From Eledone cirrhosa (lineage: Eukaryota; Mollusca; Cephalopoda; Octopoda; Eledonidae), in assembly GCA_964016885.1 (NCBI GenBank), contig OZ024749.1:21369270-21433269 (forward strand): DNA of 64,000 nt, in the 5' to 3' direction. Under the pieces are notes generated by a model. The model ran no database searches and was not told where the DNA came from. It saw only the letters and a program-made list of their open reading frames with translations. The translations under genes and the position numbers were made by a program. Below, in pieces: positions 22,621-33,500 of this stretch (positions are counted from its first letter, which is position 1; every line of letters starts with the position of its first letter).

Positions 22621-22870
22621 TTTCGTTTTTTAATTTTTTCGATTTTTTCATTTTTCGATTTTTTAATTTTTCGATTTTTTTGGATTTTTTCATTTTATCC
22701 TTCTTTCGATATTTTTGATTTATTCGATTTTTTCATTTCTTTCAAATTTTCTTTTCTTCATTTTTTCGAATTTTCGATTTTCTCGATTTTTTCATTTTAC
22801 CATTTTTTCGATTTTTCTATTTTGAGATTTTTTTAAATTTTTTCATTTTTTCATTTTTTCGATTTTTTAG
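22621..22870 (+). repeat. T-block, family b
   Basis: First clear family-b block of the middle zone. It enters from GGGTTAGTGTTTCGTTTTTT, contains TTTATCCTTCTTTCGATATT and TTTTACCATTTTTTCGA, and exits through CGATTTTTTAGTGTTATTG. Confidence 0.82.
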
Positions 22871-23629
22871 TGTTATTGTTTAGGATTAGGCTTAGGGTTA
22901 GGATTTAGGGTTAGTGTTAGGGTTAAGGTTAGGGTTATGGTTAGGGTTATGGTTAGGGTTAAGGTTAATGTTTAGGGTTTAGGGTTTAGGGTTTAGGGTT
23001 AGGGTTAGGGTTAGGTTTAGTGTTAGGGTTAGGTTTAGTGTTAGGGTTTGGGGTAGGGTTAAGTTTAGGGTTAGGGTTAGGGGTAGGGTTAGCGTAAAGT
23101 TTAGGGTTAGGGTTAGGTTTAGCGTTAGGGTTAGGAGTAGGATTTAGGGTTAGGTTTAGGGTTACATTTAGGGTTAAGATTTTTTCATTTTTTCGATTTT
23201 TTCGTTTTCATTATTCCACTTTTAAATTTTTTTTCGATTTGTTCATTTTTTCCTTTTTGGGATTCTTCCATTTTTTCGATTTTTTCATTTTTTATTTTTG
23301 AAATTTTTTAGCGTTAGGGTGAGGGTTAGGGTTAGGGTTAGAGTTAGGGTTAGGGTTAGGGTTAGGGTTTAGGATTTAGGCTTTATGTTTAGGTTTATGG
23401 TTAGGGTTAGGGTTAAGGTTAGTGTTAGAGTTAGGGTTAGAGTTAGGGTTAGGATTTAGGAATTAGGGTTTAGGGTTAGGGTTAGGGTTAGGTTTAGTGT
23501 TAGGTTTAGGGTTAGGGTTAGGGTTAGTTTTTAGGATTTAGGGTTTAGGTTTAGGGTTATGGTTAGGGTTATGGTTAGGGTTAGGGTTAGGGTTAGTGTT
23601 ACTGTTACGGTTACAGTTAGGGTTAGGGT
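22871..23629 (+). repeat. Variant-TTAGGG cassette with T-block c at 23180-23309
   Basis: Order: TTATTGTTTAGG exit, G-module with TTAAGGTTAATGTTTAGGG, then TTAGGGGTAGGGTTAGCG, TTACATTTAGGGTTAAGA, family-c T-block (23180-23309), and a G-module rich in TTTAGGG. The same order begins again at 23896, about 1025 bp later. Confidence 0.75.
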
Positions 23630-23895
23630 TTCGTTTTTTCATTTTTTCGATTTTTTCATTTTTCGATTTTTTTAAGATTTTTTCATTTTATCCTTCTTTC
23701 GATATTTTAGATTTATTCAATTTTTTCTTTTCTTTCAAATTTTCTTTTCTTCATTTTTTCGATTTTACGATTTTTTCATTTTTTCATTTTATCGAATTTT
23801 CGATTTTCTCGATTTTTTCATTTTACCATTTTTTCGATTTTTCTATTTTTAGATTTTTTTTGATTTTTTCATTTTTTCATTTTTTCGATTTTTTA
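23630..23895 (+). repeat. T-block, family b
   Basis: Full-length copy with TTTATCCTTCTTTCGATATT and the CGATTTTTTAGTGTTATTG exit. Confidence 0.82.
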
Positions 23896-24183
23896 GTGTT
23901 ATTGTTTAGGGTTAGGGTTAAGGGTTAGGTTAGGGTTAGGATTTAGGGTTAGTGTTAGGGTTAAGGTTAGGGTTATGGTTAGGGTTATGGTTAGGGTTAA
24001 GGTTAATGTTTAGGGTTTAGGGTTTAGGGTTAGGGTTAGGGTTAGGGTTAGGGTTAGGTTCAGTGTTAGGGTTAGGTTTAGTGTTAGGGTTTGGGGTAGG
24101 GTTAAGTTTAGGGTTAGGGTTAGGGGTAGGGTTAGCGTTAAGTTTAGGGTTAGGGTTAGGTTTAGCGTTAGGGTTAGGGTTAG

Positions 24184-24590
24184 GAGTAGGATTTAGGTTT
24201 AGATTTAGGGTTACATTTAGGGTTAAGATTTTTTCATTTTTTCGATTTTTTCAATTTTTCGATTTTTTTCGATTTTTTCATTATTTAACTTTTTCATTAT
24301 TTCACTTTTTTTCATTATTTCACTTTTTCATTATTTCACTTTTTTTTCGATTTTTTCATTTTAGGTTAGGGTTAGGGTTAGGGCTAGGAGTAGGATTTAG
24401 GGTTAGGTTTAGGGTTACATTTAGGGTTAAGATTTTTTCATTTTTTCGATTTTTTCGTTTTCATTATTCCACTTTTAAATTTTTTATCGATTTTTTCATT
24501 TTTTCCTTTTTGGGATTTTTCCATTTTTCAATTTTTTCATTTTTTCATTTTTTAAATTTTTTAGCGTTAGGGTTAGGGTTAGGGCTAGGG
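24184..24590 (+). repeat. 204-bp near-tandem duplication of a family-c T-block
   Basis: GAGTAGGATTTAGG, TTACATTTAGGGTTAAGA and the following T-block occur twice, starting at 24184 and 24388 (offset 204 bp). The first block (about 24230-24361) is cut off after CGATTTTTTCATTTTAGG. The second (about 24430-24562) is complete with the AAATTTTTTAGCG exit. Confidence 0.8.
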
Positions 24591-25735
24591 TTAGGGTTAG
24601 GGTTTAGGATTTAGGGTTTAGGTTTAGGTTTATGGTTATGGTCAGGGTTAAGGTTAGTGTTAGTGTTTCGGTTAGAGTTAGGGTTAGAGTTAGGGTTAGG
24701 GTTTAGGAATTAGGGTTTAGGGTTAGGGTTTAGGATTTAGGGTTTAGGTTTAGGGATATGGTTAGGGTTAGGGTTAAGGTTAGTGTTAGTGTTTCGGTTA
24801 GAGTTAGGTTTAGGGTTAGGATTTAGGGTTAGGGTTAGGGTTATGATTAGGGTTATGATTAGTTTTAGTGTTACGGTTAGATTTAGAATTAGGGATAGGG
24901 TTTAGGGGTACGGTTAGGTTTAGTGTTAGGGTTAGGGTTACGTTTTTTCATTTTACCATTTTTTCGATTATTCTATTTTTAGATTTTTTTTTATCTTTTA
25001 ATTTTTTCATTTTATCGATTTTTTAGTGTTATTGTTTATGATTAGGGCTTAGGGATAGGTTTAGGATTAGGATTTAGGGTTAGTGTTAGGGTTAAGGTTA
25101 GGGTTAGGGTTAGGGTTAGGGTTAGGTTTAGTGTTAGGGTTTGGGGTAGGGTTAAGTTTAGGGTTAGGGTTAGGGGTAGGGTTAGCGTTAAGTTTAGGGT
25201 TAGGTTTAGCGTTAGTGTTAGGAGTAGGATTTAGGGTTAGGTTTAGGGTTACATTTAGGGTTAAGATTTTTTCATTTTTTCGATTTTGTCGATTTTTTCG
25301 ATTTTTTCATTATTCCACTTTTAAATTTTTTTTCGATTTTTTCATTTTTTCCTTTTTTGGATTTTTCTATTTTTTCGATTTTTTCATTTTTCATTTTTTC
25401 AATTTTTTAGCGTTAGGGTTAGGGTTAGGGTTAGGGTTAGGGTTTAGGATTTAGGGTTTACGTTTAGGTTTATGGTTAGGGTTAGGGTTAAGGTTAGTGC
25501 TAGTGTTTCGGTTAGAGTTAGGGTTAGAGTTAGGGTTAGGGTTTAGGAATTAGGGTTTAGGGTTAGGGTTAGGGTTAGGTTTAGTGTTAGGTTTAGAGTT
25601 AGGGTTAGGGTTAGGGTTAGGGTTTAGGATTTAGGGTTTAGGTTTAGGGTTATGGTTAGGGTTAGGGTTAGGGTTAGTGTTAGTGTTACGGTTACAGTTA
25701 GGGTTAGGGTTAGGATTTAGAGTTAGGGTTAGGGT
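24591..25735 (+). repeat. Variant-TTAGGG with T-blocks at 24952-25022 and 25266-25408
   Basis: The 24952-25022 block starts inside family b (TTTTACCATTTTTTCGA) and keeps only its last third and the TTTTTTAGTGTTATTG exit, so it is a 5'-truncated family-b block. The 25266-25408 block is family c. The G-modules between contain TTAGTGTTAGTGTTTCGG strings. No gene is present. Confidence 0.75.
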
Positions 25736-25962
25736 TTCGTTTTTTCATTTTTTCGATTTTTTCATTTTTCGATTTTTTTTAGATTTTTTCATTTTATCCT
25801 TCTTTCGATATTTTCGATTTATTCGATCTTTTCTTTTCTTTCAAATTTTCTTTTCTTCATTTTTTCGAATTTTCGATTTTCTCGATTTTTTCATTTTACC
25901 ATATTTTCGATTTTTCTATCAGATTTTTTTTGATTTTTTCATTTTTTCATTTTTTCGATTTT
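25736..25962 (+). repeat. T-block, family b
   Basis: Complete, with entry GGGTTTCGTTTTTTC and exit CGATTTTTTAGTGTTATTG. It has a small internal loss near TTCTATCAGATTT. Confidence 0.82.
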
Positions 25963-26157
25963 TTAGTGTTATTGTTTAGGGTTAGGGTTTCGGGTTAGGG
26001 TTAGGGCTAGGATTTAGGGTTAGTGTTAGGGTTAAGGTTAGGGTTATGGTTAGGGTTATGGTTAGGGTTAAGGTTAATATTTAGGGTTTAGGGTTAGGGT
26101 TAGGGTTAGGGTTATGTTTAGTGTTAGTGTTACGGTTACAATTAGGGTTAGGGTTAG
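25963..26157 (+). repeat. Variant-TTAGGG spacer
   Basis: Contains the recurrent strings TTATGGTTAGGGTTATGG and TTAAGGTTAAT, with no T-block and no gene. Confidence 0.8.
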
Positions 26158-27000
26158 GATTTAGAGTTAGGGTTAGGGTTTCGTTTTTTCATTGTTTCGA
26201 TTTTTTCATTTTTTCATTTCTTCAATTTTTAGCGTTAGGGGTATGGATAGGGTTAGTGTTTAGGGTTTAGGGTTTAGGGTTAGGGTTAGGGTTAGGGTTA
26301 GGGTTAGGGTTAGGGTTAGGGTTAAGTTTAGTGTTAGTGTTTCGGTTAGAGTTAGGGTTAGGGTTAGGGTTAGGGTTAGGGTTAGTTTTAGGGTTAGGGT
26401 TAGGGTTAGGGTTAGGGTTAGGGTTAATGTTTAGGGTTTAGGGTTTAGGGTTAGGCTTAGGGTTAGGGTTAGGGTTAGTGTTAGTGTTTCGGTTACAATT
26501 AGGGTTAGGGTTAGGATTTAGAGTTAGGGTTAGGGTTTCGTTTTTTCATTTTTTCGATTTTTTCATTTTTTCATTTCTTCAATTTTTAGCGTTAGGGTTA
26601 GGGGTATGGATAGGGTTAGTGTTTAGGGTTTAGTGTTTAGGGTTATGGTTAGGGTTAGGGTTAGTGTTAGGGTTAGTGTTAGGGTTAGGGTTAGGGTTAG
26701 GGTTAAGGTTAATGTTTAGGGTTTAAGCTTTAGGGTTAGGCTTAGGGTTAGTGTCAGGGTCAGGGTTAGGGTTAGTGTTAGTGTTTCGTTTACAATTAGG
26801 CTTAGGGTTAGGATTTAGAGTTAGGGTTAGGGTTTCGTTTTTTCATTTTTTCGATTTTTTCATTTTTTCATTTCTTCAATTTTTAGCGTTAGGGTTAGGG
26901 GTATGGATAGGGTTAGTGTTTAGGGTTTAGTGTTTAGGGTTATGGTTAGGGTTAGGGTTAGTGTTGGGGTTAGTGTTAGGTTTAGGGTTAGCGTTAGGGT
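26158..27000 (+). repeat. Short tandem cassettes, three units (about 357, 297 and 190 bp)
   Basis: Each unit starts GATTTAGAGTTAGGG (26158, 26515, 26812), then a compact 40-50 bp T-block (26189-26230, 26538-26588, 26836-26885) exiting CTTCAATTTTTAGCG, then GGGGTATGGATAGGG and a G-module. The 60 bp difference between units 1 and 2 lies in the hexamer array. The unit looks like a family-b entry joined to a family-a style exit with the middle deleted. Confidence 0.85.
26274..26321 (+). repeat. Perfect TTAGGG array, 8 units
   Basis: Eight exact hexamers, followed by TTAAGTTTAG. Confidence 0.9.
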
Positions 27001-27173
27001 TAGGGTTTAGGATTTAGGGTTTAGGTTTAGGGTTATGGTTAGGGTTAGTGTTAAGGTTAGTGTTAGTGTTTCGGTTAGATTTAGGGTTAGGGTTAGGGTT
27101 TAGGATTTAGGGTTTAGGTTTAGGGTTATGGTTAGGGTTAGGGTTAAGGTTAGTGTTAGTGTTTCAGTTAGAG

Positions 27174-27213
<40 letters not shown>

Positions 27214-27551
27214 TGGTTAGGGTTAGGATTAGTGTTAGTGTTACGGTTAGAGTTAGAGTTAGGAATAGCGTTTAGGGGTAGGGGCATTTTTTTTATTTTT
27301 TCACTTTTTCTAATTTTCGATTTTTTCATTTTTTCCTTTTCTAAATTTGTTAGCGTTTGTGTTATGGGTAAGGTTAGGGATAGGTTTAGGGTTAGGGTTG
27401 GGGTTAGGAGTAGGGTTAGGGTTAGGGTTAGGTTTAGTGTTAGGGTTTCGGGTAGGGTTAAGTTTAGGGTTAGGGTTAGGGGTAGGGTTAGTGTTTAGTT
27501 TAGTGTTAGGGGTAGGATTTAGGGTTAGGTTTAGGGTTACATTTAGGGTTA
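27001..27551 (+). repeat. Variant-TTAGGG with family-a T-block at 27286-27350
   Basis: The family-a block here exits TTCTAAATTTGTTAGCG instead of CTCAATTTTTTAGCG. It is followed by the family's usual TTATGGGTAAGG string. The rest is ordinary variant repeat. Confidence 0.75.
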
Positions 27552-27686
27552 AATTTTTTCATTTTTTCGAGTTTTTCGATTTTTTCATTATTCCACTTTT
27601 AAATTTTTTTTCGATTTTTTCATTTTTTCCTTTTTTTGATTTTTCCATTTTTTCGATTTTTTTCATTTTTTCATTTTTTAAATTTT
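27552..27686 (+). repeat. T-block, family c
   Basis: Exit AAATTTTTTAGGG, so the usual GCG is GGG here. The block runs directly into seven perfect TTAGGG units. Confidence 0.8.
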
Positions 27687-27728
27687 TTAGGGTTAGGGTT
27701 AGGGTTAGGGTTAGGGTTAGGGTTAGGG
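27687..27728 (+). repeat. Perfect TTAGGG array, 7 units
   Basis: Seven exact hexamers that begin in the last bases of the T-block. Confidence 0.9.
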
Positions 27729-27730
27729 TT

Positions 27731-27892
27731 AGTTTTAGTGTTTCGGTTAGAGTTAGGGTTAGGGTTTATTAATTAGGGTTTAGGGTTAGGGTTATGGTTA
27801 GGGTTAGGGTTAGTTTTAGTGTTTCGGTTAGAGTTAGGGTTAGGGTTTATTAATTAGGGTTTAGGGTTAGGGTTATGGTTAGGTTTAGTGTT
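27731..27892 (+). repeat. 81-bp tandem duplication
   Basis: Two adjacent copies start AGTTTTAGTGTTTCGG at 27731 and 27812. Both include the otherwise uncommon word TTTATTAATTAGGG, which makes the duplication unambiguous. Confidence 0.92.
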
Positions 27893-28021
27893 AGGTTTAG
27901 GGTTAGGGTTAGGGTTAGGGTTTAGGATTTAGGGTTTAGGTTTAGGGTTAGGGTTATGGTTAGTGTTAGTGTTACGATTACAGTTAGGGTTAGGGTTAGG
28001 ATTTAGAGTTAGGGTTAGGGT

Positions 28022-28316
28022 TTCGTTTTTTCATTTTTTCGATTTTTTCATTTTTCGATTTTTTCATTTTTCGATTTTTTTAGATTTTTTCATTTTATCC
28101 TTCTTTCGATATTTTCTATGTATTCGATTTTTTCTTTTCTTTCAAATTTTCTTTTCTTCATTTTTTCGATTTTACGATTTTTCGATTTTTTCATTTTTTC
28201 ACTTTTTCATTTTTTCGAATTTTCGATTTTCTCGATTTTTTTCATTTTACCATTTTTTCGATTTTTCTATTTTTAGATTTTTTTTGATTTTTTGATTTTT
28301 TCATTTTTTCGATATT
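28022..28316 (+). repeat. T-block, family b (295 bp)
   Basis: Full-length family-b block with both landmarks. It exits CGATATTTTAGTGTTATTA, slightly diverged. Confidence 0.82.
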
Positions 28317-28591
28317 TTAGTGTTATTATTTAGGGTTAGGATTTAGGGTTAGGGTTAGGTTTAGGATTTAGGGTTAGTGTTAGGGTTAAGGTTAGGGTTA
28401 TGGTTAGGTTATGGTTAGGGTTAAGGTTAATGTTTAGGGTTTAGGGTTTAGGGTTAGGTTTAAGTTTAGGGTTAGGCTTAGCTTTAGTGTTACGGTTAGG
28501 GTTTAGGGTTAGGGTTTGGGGTAGGGTTAAATTTAGGGTTAGGGTTAGGGGTAGGGTTAGCGTTAAGTTTAGGGTTAGGGTTAGGTTTAGC
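28317..28591 (+). repeat. Variant-TTAGGG spacer
   Basis: G-module with TTAAGGTTAATGTTTAGGG and GGGGTAGGGTTAGCGTTAAG. No T-block and no gene. Confidence 0.8.
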
Positions 28592-29818
28592 GTTAGGGTT
28601 AGGGTTAGGAGTAGGATTTAGGGTTAGATTTAGGGTTACATTTAGGGTTAAGATTTTTTCATTTTTTCGATTTTTTCAATTTTTCGATTTTTTCGATTTT
28701 TTCATTTAACTTTTTCATTATTTCACTTTTTTTCATTATTTCACTTTTCATTATTTCACTTTTTTTTCGATTTTTTCATTTTTCCCTTTCTGGGATTTTT
28801 CCATTTTTTCAATTTTTTCATTTTTTCATTTTATAAATTCTTTAGCGTTAGGGTTAGTGTTAGGTTTAGGGTTAGGGTTAGGGTTAGGGTTACGGTTTAG
28901 GATTTAGGGTCTAGGTTTAGGGTTATGGTTAGGGTTAGGGTTAAGGTTAGTGTTAGTGTTTCGGTTAGAGTTCGGGTTAGGGTTAGGGTATAGTGTTAGG
29001 GTTAGGGTTATGGTTAGGGTTAGGATTAGGGCTAGTGTTAGTGTTACGGTTAGAGTTAGAGTTAGGATTAGGGTTTAGGGGTAGGGTTAGGTTTAGTGTT
29101 AGGGTTACGTTTTTTCATTTTTTTTATTTTTTCACTTTTTCTAATTTTCGATTTTTTCATTTTTTCATTTTCTCAATTTGTTAGCGTTAGGGTTAGGGTT
29201 AGGGTTAGGGTTAGGGTTAGGGTTAGGGTTAGGGTTAGGGTTAGGGTTGGGGTTAGGATTAGGGTTAGGGTTAGGGTTAATGTTTATGATTTAGGGTTTA
29301 GGGTTGGGGTTAGGGTTAGGGTTAGTGTTAGTGTTACGGTTACAGTTAGGGTTAGGGTTAGAATTTAGAGTTAGGGTTAGGGTTTCGTTTTTTCATTTTT
29401 TCGATTTTTTCAGTTTTCGATTTTATCACTTTTCGATCTTTTTAGATTTTTTCATTTTATCCTTCTTTCGATATTTTCGATTTATTCGATTTTTTCATTT
29501 CTTTCAACTTATTTTTTCTTCATTTTTTCTATTTTACGATTTTTTCGATTTTTTTCATTTTTTCACTTTTTTCATTTTTTCGAATATTCGATTTTCTGGA
29601 TTTTTTCATTTTACCATTGTTTCGATTTTTTCTATTTTTAGATTTTTTTTGATTTTTTGATTTTTTGATTTTTTCGATTTTTTAGTGTTATTGTTTAGTT
29701 TTACGGTTTAGGGTTAGGGTTAGGGTTAGGATTTACGGTTAGTGTTAGGGTTAAGGTTAGGGTTATGGTTAGGGTTATGGTTAGGGTTAAGGTTAATGTT
29801 TAGGGTTTAGGGTTTAGG
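28592..29818 (+). repeat. 1.23 kb tandem cassette, copy 1
   Basis: Order: T-block c (28651-28842), G-module, T-block a (29107-29182), TTAGGG array, T-block b (29385-29682), G-module. The family-c block carries a distinctive CATTATTTCACTTTTTTTC insertion shared with copy 2. Start and end are uncertain by about 20 bp because they lie in simple repeat. Confidence 0.85.
29187..29246 (+). repeat. Longest perfect TTAGGG array noted, 10 units
   Basis: Ten exact hexamers (60 bp), starting just after the T-block a exit TTGTTAGCG. This is the longest uninterrupted telomeric array I found in the window. In the tandem partner the same position carries TTATAGGTAAG and degenerate repeat. Confidence 0.88.
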
Positions 29819-30197
29819 GTTAGGGTTAGGGTTAGGAGTAGGATTTAGGGTTAGATTCAGGGTTACAATTAGGGTTAAGATTTTTTCATTTTTTCGATTT
29901 TTTCAATTTTTCGATTTTTTCGATTTTTTCATTTAACTTTTTCATTATTTCACTTTTTTTCATTATTTCACTTTTCATTATTTCACTTTTTTTTCGATTT
30001 TTTCATTTTTCCCTTTCTGGGATTTTTCCATTTTTTCAATTTTTTCATTTTTTCATTTTATAAATTCTTTAGCGTTAGGGTTAGTGTTAGGTTTAGGGTT
30101 AGGGTTAGGGTTAGGGTTACGGTTTAGGATTTAGGGTCTAGGTTTAGGGTTATGGTTAGGGTTAGGGTTAAGGTTAGTGTTAGTGTTTCGATTAGAG

Positions 30198-30231
<34 letters not shown>

Positions 30232-31065
30232 TGGTTAGGGTTAGGTTTAGGATTAGGGCTAGTGTTAGTGTTACGGTTAGAGTTAGAGTTAGGATTAGGG
30301 TTTAGGGGTAGGGTTAGGTTTAGTGTTAGGGTTAGGTTTAGTGTTAGGGTTAGGGTTACGTTTTTTCATTTTATTTTTTGACTTTTTCTAATTTTCGATT
30401 TTTCCATTTTTTCATTTTCTCAATTTTTTAGCGTTAGGGTTATAGGTAAGTTTAGCGTTAAGGTTAGGGATAGGTTTAGGGTTTGGGTTAGGGTTAGGAT
30501 TAGAGTTAGGGTTAGGGTTAATATTTATGATTTAGGGTTTAGGGTTAGGGTTAGGGTTAGGGTTAGTGTTAGTGTTACGGTTACAGTTAGGGTTAGGGTT
30601 AGGATTTAGAGTTAGGGTTAGGGTTTCGTTTTTTCATTTTTTCGATTTTTTCATTTTTTGATTTTATCACTTTTCGATTTTTTTAGATTTTTTCATTTTA
30701 TCCTTCTTTCGATATTTTCGATTTATTCGATTTTTTCATTTCTTTCAACTTTTTTTTTCATTTTCTCGATTTTACGATTTTTTCGATTTTTTAATTTTTT
30801 CACTTTTTCATTTTTTCGAATATTCGATTTTCTCGATTTTTTCATTTTACCATTGTTTCGATTTTTTCTATTTTTAGATTTTTTTTGATTTTTTGATTTT
30901 TTGATTTTTTCGATTTTTTAGTGTTATTGTTTAGTGTTAGGGTTTAGGGTTAGGGTTAGGGTTAGGATTTACGGTTAGTGTTAGGGTTAAGGTTAGGGTT
31001 ATGGTTAGGGTTATGGTTAGGGTTAAGGTTAATGTTTAGGGTTTAGGGTTTAGGGTTAGGGTTAG
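29819..31065 (+). repeat. 1.23 kb tandem cassette, copy 2
   Basis: Same order as copy 1: T-block c (29879-30070), a (30360-30430), b (30626-30917), with offsets of 1227-1253 bp. Copy 2 keeps the family-a follow-on string TTATAGGTAAGTTTAGCG, where copy 1 has the 10-unit TTAGGG array. Confidence 0.85.
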
Positions 31066-31640
31066 GGTTAGAGTTAGGGTTAGGGTTAGGTTTAGTGTTA
31101 GGGTTTGGGGTAGGGTTATGTTTAGGGTTAGGGGTAGGGTTAGCGTTAATTTAGGGTTAGGGTTAGGTTTAGCGTTAGGGTTAGGGTTAGGAGTAGGATT
31201 TAGGGTTAGATTTAGGGTTACATTTAGGGTTAACATTTTTTCATTTTTTCGATTTTTTCAATTTTTCGATTTTTTTCGATTTTTTTCATTATTTTACTTT
31301 TTCATTATCTCACTTTTTTTCGATTTTTTCATTTTTTCCTTTTTGGGATTTTTCCATTTTTTCAATTTTTTCATTTTTTCATTTTTTAAATTTTTTAGCG
31401 TTAGGGTTAGGGTTAGGGTTAGGGTTAGTGTTAGGGTCAGAGTTTAGGATTTAGTGTTTAGGTTTAGGTTTATGGTTAGGGTTAGTGTTATGGTTAGTGT
31501 TAGTGTTTCGGTTAGAGTTAGGGTTAGAGTTAGGGTTACGGTTTAGGAATTAGGGTTTAGGGTTAGGGTTAGGTTTAGTGTTAGGTTTAGGGTTAGGGTC
31601 TAGGTTTAGGGTTATGGTTTAGGGTTAGGGTTAAGGTTAG
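31066..31640 (+). repeat. Variant-TTAGGG with T-block c at 31233-31397
   Basis: G-module with GGGGTAGGGTTAGCGTTAAT, TTACATTTAGGGTTAACA, family-c block and a further G-module. No gene is present. Confidence 0.78.
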
Positions 31641-31790
31641 TGTTAGTGTTTCGGTTAGAGTTAGGGTTAGGGTTTAGGGTTAGGGTCAGTGTTATGGTTA
31701 GGGTTAGGATTAGTGTTAGTGTTAGTATTACGGTTAGAGTTAGAATTAGGAATAGGGTTTAGGGGTAGGGTTAGGTTTAGTGTTAGGGTT

Positions 31791-31869
31791 TCATTTTACC
31801 ATTTTTTCGATTTTTTCGATTTTTAGATTTTTTTGGATTTTTTGATTTTTTTCTTTTTTTAGATTTTTT
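31791..31869 (+). repeat. 5'-truncated family-b T-block
   Basis: TTTAGTGTTAGGGT runs directly into TCATTTTACCATTTTTTCG, which is interior family-b sequence. The partner locus in copy 2 shows the full block starting at 36761. The missing part, together with a family-a block and its G-module, is the 496 bp deletion. Confidence 0.88.
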
Positions 31870-32333
31870 AGTGTTATTGTTTAGGGTTTTGGGTTTAGGG
31901 TTAGGGTTAGGGTTATGGTTAGGTTTAGTGTTAGGGTTAGGGTTTAGGGTTAGGGTTTGGGGTTGGGTTAGGTTTAGGGTTAGGGTTAGGTTTAGCGTTA
32001 AGTTTAGGGTTAGGGTTAGATTTAGCGTTAGGGTTAGGAGTAGGATTTAGGGTTAGGTTTAAGGTTACATTTAGGGTTAAGATTTTTTCAAATTTTCGAT
32101 TTTTTAAATTTTTTCTTTATTTCACTTTTAAATTTTTTATCGATTTTTTCATTTTTTCCTTTTTGGGATATTTCCATTTTTTCGATTTTTTCATTTTTTC
32201 ATTTTTTAAATTTTTTAGCGTTAGGTTTAGGGTTAGGGTTAGCGTTAGGGTTAGGGTTAGGGGTAGGGTTAGCGTTAAGGTTAGGGTTAGGGTTTTGGTA
32301 AGGGCTAGGATTAGGATTTAGGGTTAGGGTTAG

Positions 32334-33275
32334 GGTTATGTTTAGGGTTAAGGTTTTTTTCATTTTTACGATTTTTCAATTTTTCGATTTTTTCGATTTT
32401 TTCATTATTTCATTTTAATATTTTTTTCGATTTTTACCTTTTTTCCGTTTTGGGATTTTTCCATTTTTTTCGATTTTTTTCATTTTTTCATTTTTTCAAT
32501 TTTTTAGCGTTAGGGTTAGGGTTATGGATAGGGTTAGTGTTTAGGGTTTAGGGTTTAGGGTTTAGGGTGATGGTTAGGGTTAGGGTTAGGGTTAGGTTTA
32601 GTGTTAGGTTTAGGGTTAGGGTTAGGGTTAGGGTTTAGGATTTAGGGTTTAGGTTTAGGTTTATGGTTAGGGTTAGGGTTAAGGTTAGTGTTAGTGTTTC
32701 GGTTAGAGTTAGGGTTAAGGGTTAGGTTTTAGGGTTAGGGTTAGAGTTATGGTTAGGGTTAGGATTAGGGCTAGTGTTAGTGCTACGGTTAGAGTTAGAG
32801 TTAGGATTAGGGATTAGGGGTTGGGTTAGGTCTAGTGTTATGGTTAGGGTTACGTTTTTTCATTTTTATTATTTTTTGACTTTTTCTAATTTTCGATTTT
32901 TTCATAATTTCATTCTCAATTTTTTAGCGTTAGGGTTATAGGTAAGGTTAGCGTTAAGGTTATGGATAGGTTTAAGGTTAGGGTTGGGGTTAGGATTAGG
33001 GTTAGGATTAGGGTTAATGTTTATGATTTAGGGTTTAGGGTTAGGGTTAGGATTAGAGTTAGGGTTAGTGTTAGTGTTACGGTTACAGTTAGGGTTAGGG
33101 TTAGGATTTAGAGTTAGGGTTAGGGTTTCGTTTTTTTATTTTTTCGATTTTTTCATTTTTCGATTTTTTCATTTTTCGATTTTTTTAGATTTTTTTCATT
33201 TTCTCCTTCTTTCGATATTTTCGATTTTCTCGATTTTTTCATGTTACCATTGTTTCGATTTTTTAGTGTTATTGT

Positions 33276-33310
<35 letters not shown>

Positions 33311-33406
33311 GATTTAGGGTTAGTGTTACGGTTAAAGCTAGGGTTATGGTTAGGGTTATGGTTAGGATTAAGGTTAATGTTTAGGGTTTAGGGTTTAGGG
33401 TTAGGG

Positions 33407-33439
<33 letters not shown>

Positions 33440-33500
33440 TGGGTAGGGTTAAGTTTAGGGTTAGGGTTAGGGGTAGGGTTAGCGTTAAGTTTAGGGTTAG
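32334..33500 (+). repeat. 1.17 kb tandem repeat P, copy 1
   Basis: Begins GGTTATGTTTAGGG before a family-d-like T-block (32355-32505) and repeats at 33501. Contains T-blocks d-like, a and a shortened b. Confidence 0.88.

Noticed and set aside
24063..24614. Longest + strand open frame (183 codons)
   Set aside because: Encodes Leu-Gly repeats then Phe-rich runs, exactly what TTAGGG and T-runs give in that frame. No domain, no plausible codon use, and it spans two T-blocks.
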